Positions 13,201 to 28,200 of a DNA stretch of 64,000 nt are shown one piece after another. Position 1 is the first letter of the stretch. Each line of letters opens with the position of its first letter. Made by a program: the position numbers and the translations under genes. The stretch is taken from contig NC_092674.1 in assembly GCF_964355755.1 (NCBI RefSeq), forward strand, positions 25,594,001-25,658,000, given 5' to 3'. This stretch comes from Antedon mediterranea. Its lineage: Eukaryota; Echinodermata; Crinoidea; Comatulida; Antedonidae. The notes beneath the pieces are model-generated. The model was given only the letters and a program-made list of their open reading frames with translations, was not told the origin of the DNA and did not search any database.

Positions 13201-16200
13201 GGTGAACAAACCAATATAACTAAATCAGCCTTTACAGTAGCTTTTAAAAGACCCCCAGGTCGTCCTAATGGCCCGTTAAAGTATGACACAACAATTACAA
13301 ATTTAGGAAGTCACTACAACACTGAAACAGGCAAGTTTGTCTGTGAAATTCCAGGTGTTTATGTATTTCAAGTCACGTCACAAAAAACTTCAGGACCTAG
13401 TAAAGTAGGAACAGCAATGATCAGAAATGGGAACCGTCAAGTTTCCACAATGACACATTCTGATACATATAGTTCAGTAAGCACAATGGTGGTACTTGAT
13501 CTAGTAGTAGGTGATGAAGTATGGACTGAACCATTTAATTCACAATATAACTATTACTATGGTCACAGCAATGGATATTGCTCATTCTCAGGTTTCTTGC
13601 TTTATCCATCCTAAAGTTTCTACTCAACCAAGAAAGCAGTTATAAATAGGAATACAATTCAATCACTGAGATAAATATAAATACCTAGGTAAAGTGAAAT
13701 GTCAATGTATTTACAATGGAGGAATTATACCATTGTAATCATACATTTCAGTTTTATTTTAATGTACACAAATAATAAAACATAAAAGCTATAATTCTAA
13801 AGGCTGAAGATATAGTACAGTATGATACTAGTCTAGTTGAAACCAAAAAGTCAAAGAAGACTAAAAGTTATCTGAATTACAACATAATGAATATATTTAA
13901 ATGCATGTTATTATTAATAATTAATATACAGTATGTTTAAATGTATTTTACTTAAAGATGTATTGTCCCTTGAAACACAAAAAAATGAAGGTCAAAATAT
14001 TCTAAATTTAAAGTGGCCATATCAAAGTAATATTAAAGTTATTCACTTTAAGTCGAAAATTTAAGCCAAAACAACAAGTTTACGTAATTAACAGGTAAAT
14101 TAGTTTGATTACATTTCATCTGGAAAATCGTCACGAGCGAAAGTAAACAAAGATTTCAAACCATGAGTACGCATTATGCATGCCAAATTAGGATTGTTTA
14201 CAACTCGTCACGGTTAAGAAGGTATTTTCACACAGATCATGAAGAAGTTTTATGATTATGCATACAGAGTATATATAGCCAAACAAGCGCGTTTCATTAT
14301 GGGATATATTTTGATTGAAAACTTTGACTGGAAGTCAAAGTTATTTTTTTAACAAAAAAACGTCTGTATTTCAGATAAATTTTTTTTATACAGTATATGT
14401 TTAAATGCATGTTATTATTACTCAATAAAATAAAAGCAACAAATATTCATGTTTTATTTTAAGTTATTGATATTAATGCTTCTGTTCATATTTCAAGTTT
14501 AAACTTCATAATTGAAAGTTCTAAGAATTTGTCTCTCCAACTTGTCACAGTCACCAAACGATAGCATTCTGGATAGTCATGATTACAAAATATTAAACGC
14601 AAGCATTGAAAATAGAGTTACTGTATGTTAATGTTAACATAGAGCAGGGAAGAGACTCTTTCTTGGTATAGAGCCAACTCCTAATATTCTACTGTACATT
14701 ATAATACTCCTGGTCTTGTGTTGAGAGATAAAGCTAGATCCTGCAAAGTATATTGTATTTTACTTAATAAATAAAAGATATACGGAAACAAATACTGTCT
14801 GCTTAATTTTCTAAAAATTTTTTTTATTTGTTACAAATTCAATTTTACAGCGACAAAATCACCACAAAAAACTTTCAGATGGTACAGTATATCAATATTA
14901 GTCTAGATTGAATAAGGATAAATGCCAACAAAATCGGTTCACTTTCATTGTTATCGTAACATGAACATCTAGCAACTTTACTGATAAGCGATTTATCAAC
15001 TAATGAAACAGTTTGAAAGATTAAAGAATAAATTGTTCATTAAATCACAACATGATGCTGTGAGGAAAAGTATTTATGGGTGATAATGGAAAGAATGGAC
15101 TAGATGGGATACCAGGGAAATTAGGACCACAGGGACCTCGAGGACCTTTTGGGCTACCAGGTTCAAATGGTGCAAAAGGTGAAAAGGGTGAACAAACCAA
15201 TATTACTAAATCAGCCTTTACAGTAGCTTTTAAAAGAAGCCCAGGTCGTCCTACTGGCCCGTTAAAGTATGACACAACAATTACAAATTTAGGAAGTCAC
15301 TACAACACTGAAACAGGCAAGTTTGTCTGTGAAATGCCAGGTGTTTATGTATTCCAAGTCACGTCAGCAAAACCTTCAGGAACTGGTAAAGTAGGAACAA
15401 CAATGAAGAGAAATGGAATCATTCAAGTTTCCACACGGACAGAATCTGATAGAGTTAGTTCGGTAAGCACAATGGTGATACTTGATTTAGTAGTAGGTGA
15501 TGAAGTATGGACTGAGCCATTTGGTTCAAGCTTTAACTATTACTATAGTAACAGCAGTGGATATTGCTCATTCTCAGGTTTCTTGCTTTATCCATCCTAG
15601 GTTTGCTACTCAACCAAGAAAGCAGTATAAATAGAATACTTAATAATATTAATGAGGAATGATAATCACCATTTATTAATATACATTTCTGTTTTATTTT
15701 ATTGTACACAAATAATGAAACTAATAAAATAAATATTTTTATATATATACAGAATTTCTCCTTTGGCGATCAATAATAAAATTATTCTGATTGTCTGATT
15801 CTAAAACCTATAATTCTGAGGCTGAAGATATAGTACAGTATGATGCTATTCTAGTAATATAATTTTAAAAAGTCAAATAAGACTAAAAATTATCTGAATT
15901 ACAACATAATGAATATAAACAGTATATGTTTAAATAAAAGTTATTATTAACCAATAAATACAAGCAACAAATTCAATTCATTCAATGTTTTATTTTAATT
16001 AATTGATAATAATGCTTCTTTTCATATTTCAAGTTTAAACTTCATAAATTAAAGTTCTAAAGAATTTGTCCAAATGTCATGCAGTGTCCACCTTGTCACA
16101 GTCACTAAACTATAACATTCTGGATAGTTTTTTAAATGATAACAAAATATTAAACACAAGCATTAAAAATACGAGTAAATGGAAAACATAGAGCAGGGAA

Positions 16201-19200
16201 GAGAATCTTTCTTGGTATTTTTCTTGTATCTACTGTACATTATTATACTCCTGGTCTTGTGTTGAGAGATAAAGCTATAGGTCTTGCAAAGTATATGTAT
16301 TTTACTTAATAATTAAAAGGGTTACAAAAATAAGACTAATGAAATACAGAAACCAATAATGTCTTAATTTTCTAAAAATAATTTTTTTTTACAAATTCAA
16401 TTTTACAGCGGCATGAAATCACCACAACAAAGTTTCAGATGGTATATAAATATTAGTCTAGATGGAATAAGGATAAATGCCAACAAAATCTGTTCACTTT
16501 CATTGTTATCGTAACATGAACATCTAGCGACTTACTGCTAAGCGATTTATCAACTGATGAAACAGTTGGAAAGATTAAAGAATAAATTGTTCATTAAATC
16601 ACAACATGACGCTGTGAGGAAAAGTATTTAACGAAAGATAAATAAGTTGGTAATCGCAGTATTTGTTGCGATACTGGCCGGATGTTCATTTTTTTTATCA
16701 TTTAAAATGTATAAACCATATCGTGTTTACAAAATTGAACAATGACGTGTATATCTAACAGCTTGAAAATGGATTTATAAATACAGAGAAAAACAACATT
16801 GTATTTATTAATACAGCAACAAGTCAAAGGAAAACATCCAGTTTACTGATCAACAGAAAGTACTAAACATTCTAGAAATAAAAAGTGATCTTGGGTAAGT
16901 ACATTATTATTATTCAGTATATTGTTTTACTTTATGTAATAATAATAATATTCAATACTGTTATAGTTCTTTATACCTGACAACCAACAGTGGGTCAGTA
17001 CAAACAGGATCAATTGACTTGAACAACACTCTAAACAACTATAGTATTAATTAACATAAAGTGATTTAGTGTTGGTGGGAGAAATAATATCAAATTAAAA
17101 TCTCCCAGTTGTAAATTTGATTCTTTAAAAAGAAGATCCTACTTTAAAAAGCAAGATCCTACTTTACTCATTCCATTTTCTAACTTGTGTATCTCTTACT
17201 GTACATGCACCTCTAGTCTAGGTTGTATAGAGATGTTGATTTGTGGTCTAATTGCTTGAGTAATACTCTAAACTAACTAGAACTAGTGTATAACATAACA
17301 ATGGATGTATTGTTTGATTGGATTTAGTTTGTAAAAATTAAAATCTCAGTTGTGAATTTTATTCTTAAAAAGCAAGATCCAATCCAACACTTCTATACTC
17401 ATTTCATTTTCAAACTTTTGTACCTCTTTACAAGTAGTCTAGGTTGTAAATGGTGATTTAGCTAAATATTAAAAAGAAAAACATTTTGGAAAATTTGGTG
17501 TCATAATTATAATTTAGCTAAAATTAATTTGGTTTTTTTTAAATCGAAATGCTCACTGGTGGCCCTATGTAAAAAGAAATAACAAGTCCATACAAAGGCA
17601 TTATTATCTGTATTTTGTAGTTAGATTGATGGTACAGATATGTCAGATAATAGTTCAGATTGGTTTTAGTGCCAAAATAGCTTTTTTTGGCTACCTTTAT
17701 CTTGAGTTACTGAATTTAAAAATGTTATTTTTTTTCGACCACCCTTTCAGTTAGTTACCAACCAATATTTTGTGGAACCCAGATCAAGCTGGAAAACAGA
17801 ATAAACCTTTGTTACACTTGATTTATAGCCCATAATAATCTTGTAGTACAAGATCGTTTTTTGTGTTCTGTCCTTTTAGTTTGTAATATTTATGTAAAAA
17901 CACAAAATAAAAACTGTCTTGCAGTAAAATTAAATAAATAATATTGTATAAACTTCAGAAAGTTATCAGGTTTGAGGTTCAAACTTTAGATCCATGGGAC
18001 CCTCAACATGTAGTTATTTTATTGATATTAACTTCTACTTTTTTTAAACAAAGACTTTGTATGAAAAAATGATAATTAAAAACTTTGATTACAGATTCAA
18101 CATGTTGCTTGCAATAAGTATCATTTACATCATGGTGATCCAATCAGCCGCTCTAGCGGAACCTGAAGCTTGTAATAGTTGTTGTAGTGCTGGGGTTCCT
18201 GGCATTCCAGGACATCATGGTAATCCAGGCACAATAGGACCACAAGGAATAAATGGAGAAAAGGGAATGAAAGGAGAAAATGGACAACAAGGAATGAAAG
18301 GAGAAAAAGGACTGAAAGGAGAACAAGGAATGAATGGAGAACAAGGACTTAAAGGTGATAATGGAAAGAATGGACTAGATGGGATACCAGGGAAATTAGG
18401 ACCACAGGGACCTCGAGGACCTATTGGGCTACCAGGTTCAATTGGTGCAAAAGGTGAAAAGGGTGAACAAACCAATATTACTAAATCAGCCTTTACAGTA
18501 GCTTTTAAAAGAAGCCCAGGTCGTCCTACTGGCCCGTTAAAGTATGACACAACAATTACAAATGTAGGAAGTCACTACAACACTGAAACAGGCAAGTTTG
18601 TCTGTGAAATTCCAGGTGTGTATGTATTTCAAGTCACGTCACAAAAAACTTCAGGAACTGGTAGAGTAGGAACAACAATGATGAGAAATGGAATCATTCA
18701 AGTTTCCACACGGACAGAATCTGATACATATAGTTCAGTAAGCACAATGGTGATACTTGATTTAGTAGTAGGTGATGAAGTATGGACTGAGCCATTTGGT
18801 TCAAGCTATAACTATTACTATAGTAACAGCTATGGATATTGCTCATTCTCAGGTTTCTTGCTTTATCCATCCTAGGTTTGTTACTCAACCAAGAACACAG
18901 TATAAATAGAATACTTAATATTAATGAGGAATGATAATCACCCTTTATTAATATACATTTCTGTTTTATTTTATTGTACACAAATAATTAAACTAATAAA
19001 ATAAATATTTTTATATATATACAGAATTTCTCCTTTGGCGATCAATAATAAAATTATTCTGATTGTCTGATTCTAAAACCTATAATTCTGAGGCTGAAGA
19101 TATAGTACAGTATGATGCTATTCTAGTAATATAATTTTAAAAAGTCAAATAAGACTAAAAATTATCTGAATTACAACATAATGAATATATACAGTATGTT

Positions 19201-22200
19201 TAAATAAAAGTTATTATTAACCAATAAAATACAAGCAACAAATTCAATTTATTCAATGTTTATTTTAATTAATTGATAATAATGCTTCTTTTCCTATTTC
19301 AAGTTTAAACTTCATAAATTAAAGTTCTAAAGAATTTGTCCAAATGTCGTGCAGTGTCCACCTTGTCACAGTCACCAAACTATAGCATTCTGGATAGTTT
19401 TTTAAATGATAACAAAATATTAAACGCAAGCATTAAAAATACGAGTAAATAGAAAACATAGAGCAGGGAAGAGACTCTTTCTTGGTATTTTTCTTGTATC
19501 TACTGTACATTATTTAATATTATACTCCTGGTTTTGTGTTGAGAGATAAAGCTATAGGTCCTGCAAAGTATATGTATTTTACTTAATAAATAAAAGGGTT
19601 ACAAAAATAAGACTAATGAAATACAGAAACCAATAATGTCTGCTTAATTTTCTAAAAATAATTTTTTTTACAAATTCAATTTTACAGCCACATGCACCCC
19701 AAAAAATTTTTAGATGGTATATCAATATTAGTATAAATGGAATAAGGATAAATGCCAACAAAATTGGTTCACTTTCATTGTTATCGTAACATGAACATCT
19801 AGCGACTTTACTGCTAAGCGATTTATCAACTGATGAAACAGTTGGAAAGATTAAAGAATAAATTGTTCATTAAATCACAACATGACGCTGTTAGGAAAAG
19901 TATTTAACGAAAGATAAATAAGTTGGTAATCGCAGTATTTGTTGCGATACTGGCCGGATGTTCATTTTTTTTATCATTTAAAATGTATAAACCATATCAT
20001 GTTTACAAAATTGAAAAATGACGTGTATATCTAACAGCTTGAAAATGGATTAATAAATACAGAGAAAAACAACATTGCATTTATTGATACATCAACAAGT
20101 CAAAGGGAAACATCCAGTTTACTGATCGACAGAAAGTACCAAACATTCTAGGAATAAAAAGTGATCTTGGGTAAGTACATTAATATTATTCAGTATTGTT
20201 TTACTTTATGTAATAATAATTAATGAAAATAATAATGTTATAGTTATTTATACCCGACAACCAAATTGCAGTTGGTCAGTATAAACAGGATCAATTGACT
20301 TGAACAATACTCTAAACAACTACAGTATTAATTAACATAAAAGTGATTTAGTTTTGGTGGGAGTTAGAAATGATGTTAAATTAAAACCCCAGTTGTAAAT
20401 TTGATTCTTTAAAAGGCAAGATCCTACTTTACTCATTCCATTTTCTAACTTGTGTATCTCTTACTGTACATGCACCTCTAGTCTAGGTTGTATAGAGATG
20501 ATGATTTGTGGTCTTATTGCTTAAGTATTACTCTAAACTAACTAGAACTAGTGTATAACATAATAATGGGTGTATGGTTTGATTGGATTTAGTTTGTAAA
20601 AATTAAAATCTCAGTTGTGAATTTTATTCTTAAAAAGCAAGATCCTATCTAATACTACTATACTCATTTCATTTTCAAACTTTTGTACCTCTTTACAAGT
20701 AGTCTAGGTTGTAAATGGTAATTTAGCTAAATATTAAAAAGAAAAACATTTTTGAACATTTGGTGTCATAATTATACTTGAGCTAAAATTAATTTGGTTT
20801 TTTAAATCGAAATACTCACTGGTGGCCCTATGTAAAAAGAAATAACAAGTCCATACAAAAGCATTATTATCTGTATTTTGTAGTTAGATTGATGGTACAG
20901 ATATGTCAGATAATAGTTCAGATTGGTTTTAGTGCCAAAATAGCTTCTTTTTTTTCTTTTACTGAATTAAAAAAGTTAGGTGTAATTTTTTCGACCACCC
21001 TTTCATTCAGCTGCCATTAGAAAAAAATATATGGCACCGAAGATTGTGCTGGGAAACAGAATAAACGTTCTAAAGTTACACTTGATTTGGCTCTTAATAA
21101 TATTGTAGTACAGGATCGTTTTTGGTGTTCTGCCCTTTAGTTTTTAATAATTTTATATTTGTCTTGCTTGCAGTAAATGAAATAAATAGTATTGTATAAA
21201 CTTCAGAAAGTTATCAGGTTTGAGGTTCAAACTTTAGATCCAAGGGACCCTCAACATGTAGTTATTTTATTGATATTAACTTCTACTTTTTTTAAACAAA
21301 GACTTTGTATGAAAAAATGATAATTAAAAACTTTGATTATAGATTCAACATGTTGCTTGCAATTAGTATCATTTACATCATGGTGATCCAATCAGCCGCT
21401 CTAGCGGAACCTGAAGCTTGTAATAGTTGTTGTAGTGCTGGGGTTCCTGGCATTCCAGGACATCATGGTAATCCAGGCGCAATTGGACCACAAGGAATAA
21501 ATGGAGAAAAGGGAATAAAAGGAGAATATGGAGAACAAGGAATGAATGGACAACACGGAATGAAAGGAGAAAATGGACAACAAGGAATGAAAGGAGAAAA
21601 AGGACTGAAAGGAGAACAAGGAATGAATGGAGAACAAGGACTTAAAGGTGATAATGGAAAGAATGGACTAGATGGGATTCCAGGGAAATTAGGACCACAG
21701 GGACCTCGAGGACCTATTGGGCTACCAGGTTCAATTGGTGCAAAAGGTGAAAAGGGTGAACAAACCAATATTACTAAATCAGCCTTTACAGTAGCTTTTA
21801 AAAGAAGCCCAGGTCGTCCTACTGGCCCGTTAAAGTATGACACAACAATTACAAATGTAGGAAGTCACTACAACACTGAAACAGGCAAGTTTGTCTGTGA
21901 AATTCCAGGTGTGTATGTATTCCAAGTCACGTCAGCAAAAGATGCAGGAACTGGTAAAGTAGGAACAGCAATGATGAGAAATGGAAGCCGTCAAGTTTCC
22001 ACACGGACAGAATCTGATACATATAGTTCAGTAAGCACAATGATGATACTTGATTTAGTAGTAGGTGATGAAGTATGGACTCAGCCATTTTATTCAGCAT
22101 ATAACTATTACTATAGTGACAGCAATGGATATTGCTCATTCTCAGGTTTCTTGCTTTATCCATCCTAGGTTTGTTACTGAACCAAGAAAGCAGTTTAAAT

Positions 22201-25200
22201 ACAATACTTAATATTAATGAGGAATGATAATCACCATTTATTAATATACATTTCTGTTTTATTTTATTGTACACTAATAATGAAACTAATAAAATAAATA
22301 TTTTTATATATATACAGAATTTCTCCTTTGGCGATCAATAATAAAATTATTCTGATTGTCTGATTCTAAAACCTATAATTCTGAGGCTGAAGATATAGTA
22401 CAGTATGATGCTATTCTAGTAATATAATTTTAAAAAGTCAAATAAGACTAAAAATTATCTGAATTACAACATAATGAATATAAACAGTATATGTTTAAAT
22501 AAAAGTTATTATTAACCAATAAAATACAAGCAACAAATTCAATTCATTCAATGTTTTATTTTAATTAATTGATAATAATGCTTCTTTTCATATTTCAAGT
22601 TTAAACTTCATAAATTAAAGTTCTAAAGAATTTGTCCAAATGTCGTGCAGTGTCCACCTTGTCACAGTCACTAAACTATAGCATTCTGGATAGTTTTTAA
22701 TAAATGATAACAAAATATTAAACACAAGCATTAAAAATACGAGTAAATGGAAAACATAGAGCAGGGAAGAGAATCTTTCTTGGTATTTTTCTTGTATCTA
22801 CTGTACATTATTATACTCCTGGTCTTGTGTTGAGAGATAAAGCTATAGGTCTTGCAAAGTATATGTATTTTACTTAATAATTAAAAGGGTTACAAAAATA
22901 AGACTAATGAAATACAGAAACCAATAATGTCTTAATTTTCTAAAAATAATTTTTTTTTACAAATTCAATTTTACAGCGGCATGAAATTACCACAACAAAG
23001 TTTCAGATGGTATATAAATATTAGTCTAGATGGAATAAGGATAAATGCCAACAAAATCTGTTCACTTTCATTGTTATCGTAACATGAACATCTAGCGACT
23101 TTACTGCTAAGCGATTTATCAACTGATGAAACAGTTGGAAAGATTAAAGAATAAATTGTTCATTAAATCACAACATGACGCTGTGAGGAAAAGTATTTAA
23201 CGAAAGATAAATAAGTTGGTAATCGCAGTATTTGTTGCGATACTGGCCGGATGTTCATTTTTTTTATCATTTAAAATGTATAAACCATATCGTGTTTACA
23301 AAATTGAACAATGACGTGTATATCTAACAGCTTGAAAATGGATTTATAAATACAGAGAAAAACAACATTGTATTTATTAATACAGCAACAAGTCAAAGGA
23401 AAACATCCAGTTTACTGATCAACAGAAAATACTAAACATTCTAGAAATAAAAAGTGATTCTGGGTAAGTACATTATTATTATTCAGTATTGTTTTACTTT
23501 ATGTAATAATAATAATATTCAATACTGTTATAGTTCTTTATACCTGACAACCAACAGTGGGTCAGTACAAACAGGATCAATTGACTTGAACAACACTCTA
23601 AACAACTATAGTATTAATTAACATAAAGTGATTTAGTGTTGGTGGGAGAAATAATATCAAATTAAAATCTCCCAGTTGTAAATTTGATTCTTTAAATAGC
23701 AAGATCCTACTTTACTCATTTCATTTTTAAACTTTTGTATACTCTTTACGTGCACCTCTAGTCTAGGTTGTATAGAGATGGTGATTTGTGGTCTTACTGC
23801 TTGAGTAATACTCTAAACTAACTAGAACTAGTGTATAACATAATAATGGGTGTATGGTTTGATTGGATTTAGTTTGTAAAAATTAAAATCTCAGTTGTGA
23901 ATTTTATTCTTAAAAAGCAAGATCCTATCCAATACTACTATACTCATTTCATTTTCTAACTTTTGTACCTCTTTACAAGTAGTCTAGGTTGTAAATGGTA
24001 ATTTAGCTAAATATTAAAAAGAAAAACATTTTTGAACATTTGGTGTCATAATTATACTTGAGCTAAAATTAATTTGGTTTTTTTATATAGAAATGCTCAC
24101 TGGTGGCCCTATGTAAAAAGAAATAACAAGTCCATACAAAAGCATTATTATCTGTATTTTGTAGTTAGATTGACGGTACAGATATGTCAGATAATAGTTC
24201 AGATTGGTTTTAGTGCCAAAATAGCTTCTATTTTTCTTTTACCTTAAGTTGCTGAATTAAAAAAGTTAGATGTAATTTTGTCGACCACCCTTTCATTCAG
24301 CTGCCATTAAAAAAAAATATATGGCACCGAAGATTGTGCTGGGAAACAGAATAAACGTTCTAAAGTTACACTTGATTTGCCTCTTAATAATATTGTAGTA
24401 CAGGATCATTTTTGGTGTTCTGCCTTTAGTTTTTAATAATTTTATATTTGTCTTGCTTGCAGTAAATGAAATAAATAGTATTGTATAAACTTCAGAAAGT
24501 TATCAGGTTTGAGGTTCAAACTTTAGATCCATGGGACCCTCAACATGTAGTTATTTTATTGATATTAACTTCTACTTTTTTTAAACAAAGACTTTGTATG
24601 AAATGATAATTAAAAACTTTGATTACAGATTCAACATGTTGCTTGCAATTAGTATCATTTACATCATGATGATGATCCAATCAGCCGCTCTAGCGGAACC
24701 TGAAGCTTGTAATAGTTGTAGTGCTGGGGTTCCTGGCATTCCAGGACATCATGGTAATCCAGGCACAATAGGACCACAAGGAATAAATGGAGAAAAGGGA
24801 ATGAAAGGAGAAAATGGACAACAAGGAATGAAAGGAGAAAAAGGACTGAAAGGAGAACAAGGAATGAATGGAGAACAAGGACTTAAAGGTGATAATGGAA
24901 AGAATGGCCTAGATGGGATACCAGGGAAATTAGGACCACAGGGACCTCGAGGACCTATTGGGGTACCAGGTTCAATTGGTGCAAAAGGTGAAAAGGGTGA
25001 ACAAACCAATATTACTAAATCAGCCTTTACAGTAGCTTTTAAAAGAAGCCCAGGTCGTCCTACTGGCCCGTTAAAGTATGACACAACAATTACAAATGTA
25101 GGAAGTCACTACAACACTGAAACAGGCAAGTTTGTCTGTGAAATGCCAGGTGTTTATGTATTCCAAGTCACGTCAACAAAAGCTTCAGGAACTGGTAAAG

Positions 25201-28200
25201 TAGGAACAGCAATGATGAGAAATGGAAGCCGTCAAGTTTCCACACGGACAGAATCTGATAGATTTAGTTCGGTAAGCACAATGGTGGTACTTGATCTAGT
25301 AGTAGGTGATGAAGTATGGACTCAGCCATTTAATTCAGCATATAACTATTACTATAGTGACAGCAATGGATATTGCTCATTCTCAGGTTTCTTGCTTTAT
25401 CCGTTATGGTAATATTCAGTATGGTAATACTAAAGGTTCATCTACTATACATTATCTTGTGGATATGTTAAATTATGTTTATGAAAGTCTTGACAAGCCC
25501 AAACAATCAGTTGAACTCTGTACAATTGATTTTACTAAGGCCTTTGATAGAGTTAATCATACAATTATTATAGATAAATTAATTAAACTTGGAGTTAGGT
25601 CATCCATTGTTTCCATCGTCTGCAGCTTTCTGTGTGAAAGAACTCCTACTACCAAACTTGGCACGCACATTTCTTCCACCAAATCAATCTCTTGTGGGGT
25701 ACCACAGGGAACCAAACTGGGACCCATACTATTCTTGGTTCTAGTAAATGATGCTGCCATTGAAAGTTGTAGGCGTTGGAAATTTGTGGATGACCTGACT
25801 CTAGGGGAAGTAACCAAATGTGGTGCTTCCTCCAACTTACAAGTGTCCTTAATAGTGTCAGTGAGTGGTGTGCATCTAATGATGTTCTACCTAAACCAGC
25901 TAAATGCCAAGTAATTGAATTTAACTTTTTAAAGCAACGGCAGCTTAATTTAGTATACACTATTGATAACTTTAATCTTCCAATAGTTGGTAAGTTAAAA
26001 CTGCTTGGTGTAATAATCCAAAATGACCTCAAATGGGGTTCAAATGTTAATGATATAACATCAAGAGCCTCGCGTAGACTATTCTCACTATGTATCCTGA
26101 AAAGGTCTAGGGCACCAGTCAGTGACCTGGTTACAGTATTTACAGTACATCATATATCAGACCTGTGCTGGAATATGCCTGCCAGGTTTGGCATTCATCA
26201 TTAACTGTTCAGCAATCTAATTTAATAGAAAAAATTCAAAAACGGGCATTGCGCATAATTTTGAGCCCACATTACGTTAGCTATGAATTAGCCTTAGAGC
26301 AAGTAGGTTTGCCTTCTTTAAAGTCCCGTAGAGAACAGATTCTTCTCAAGTTTAGCAAGAGTCTTTTAGAATCTACAAAAATTTAGAAATATGTTACCAG
26401 CATATAAATCTGATAGACATTCAAGATCGTTAAGGAGCAATACTAGCTCAAAGTTGGATTCTTGCAGATGTCGTACAGAAAGATATAGGCGGTCTACTAT
26501 TCCGCACTTAGCACGAATCCTTTAAGTTTAAGTTTAATGTTTAGTTCAGATCTCTTTTGATGTATTTTACTTCTCAGTTTATGATTGTAATCCAACCTTT
26601 TCAGCTCTTGCTGCTGGTGGGAATTTGATGTTTTTTTATACCTTAATAAATAAAAAAATAAAAAAATATCCATCCTAGGTTTGTTACTGAACCAAGAACA
26701 CAGTATAAATAGAATACTTAATATTAATGAGGAATGATAGTCACCATTTATTAATATACATTTCTGTTTTATTTTATTGTACACAAATAATGAAACTAAT
26801 AAAATAAATATTTTTTTATATATATACAGAATTTCTCCTTTGGCGATCAATAATAAAATTATTCTGATTGTCTGATTCTAAAACCTATAATTCTGAGGCT
26901 GAAGATATAGCACAGTATGATGCTATTCTAGTAATGTAATTTTAAAAAGTCAAATAAGACTAAAAATTATCTGAATTACAACATAATAAATATACAGTAT
27001 ACAGTATATGTTTAAATAAAAGTTATTATTAACCAATAAAATACAAGCAACAAATTCAATTCATTCAATGTTTTATTTTAATTAATTGATAATAATGCTT
27101 CTTTTCATATTTCAAGTTTAAACTTCATAAATTAAAGTTCTAAAGAATTTGTCCAAATGTCGTGCAGTGTCCACCTTGTCACAGTCACTAAACTATAGCA
27201 TTCTGGATAGTTTTTTATATAATAACAAAATATTAAACGCAAGCATTAAAAATACGAGTAAATGGAAAACATAGAGCAGGGAAGAGACTCTTTGTTGGTA
27301 TTTTTCTTGTATCTACTGTACATTATAATACTCCTGGTCTTGTGTTGAGAGATAAAGCTAGATCCTGCAAAGTATATGTATTTTACTTAATAAATAAAAG
27401 GGTTACAAAAATAAGACTAATGAAATACAGAAACCAATAATGTCTTAATTTTCTAAAAATAATTTTTTTTTACAAATTCAATTTTACAGCGGCATGAAAT
27501 CACCACAACAAAGTTTCAGATGGTATATAAATATTAGTCTAGATGGAATAAGGATAAATGCCAACAAAATCTGTTCACTTTCATTGTTATCGTAACATGA
27601 ACATCTAGCGACTTTACTGCTAAGCGATTTATCAACTGATGAAACAGTTGGAAAGATTAAAGAATAAATTGTTCATTAAATCACAACATGACGCTGTGAG
27701 GAAAAGTATTTAACGAAAGATAAATAAGTTGGTAATCGCAGTATTTGTTGCGATACTGGCCGGATGTTCATTTTTTTTATCATTTAAAATGTATAAACCA
27801 TATCGTGTTTAATAAATTGAACAATGACATGTATATCTAACAGCTTGAAAATGGATTAATAAATACAGAGAAAAACAACATTGCATTTATTGATACATCA
27901 ACAAGTCAAAGGGAAACATCCAGTTTACTGATCAACAGAAAATACTAAACATTCTAGAAATAAAAAGTGATCTTGGGTAAGTACATTATTATTATTCAGT
28001 ATATTGTTTTACTTTAGGTAATAATTAATAATAATAATAATATTAATAATTAATAATAATAATGTTATAGTTCTTTATACCTGACAACCAAATTACAGTG
28101 GGTCAGTACCAACAGGATCAATTGACTTGAACAATACTCTAAACAACTACAGTATTAATTAACATAAAAGTGATTTAGTGGGAGTTAGAAATGATGTTAA

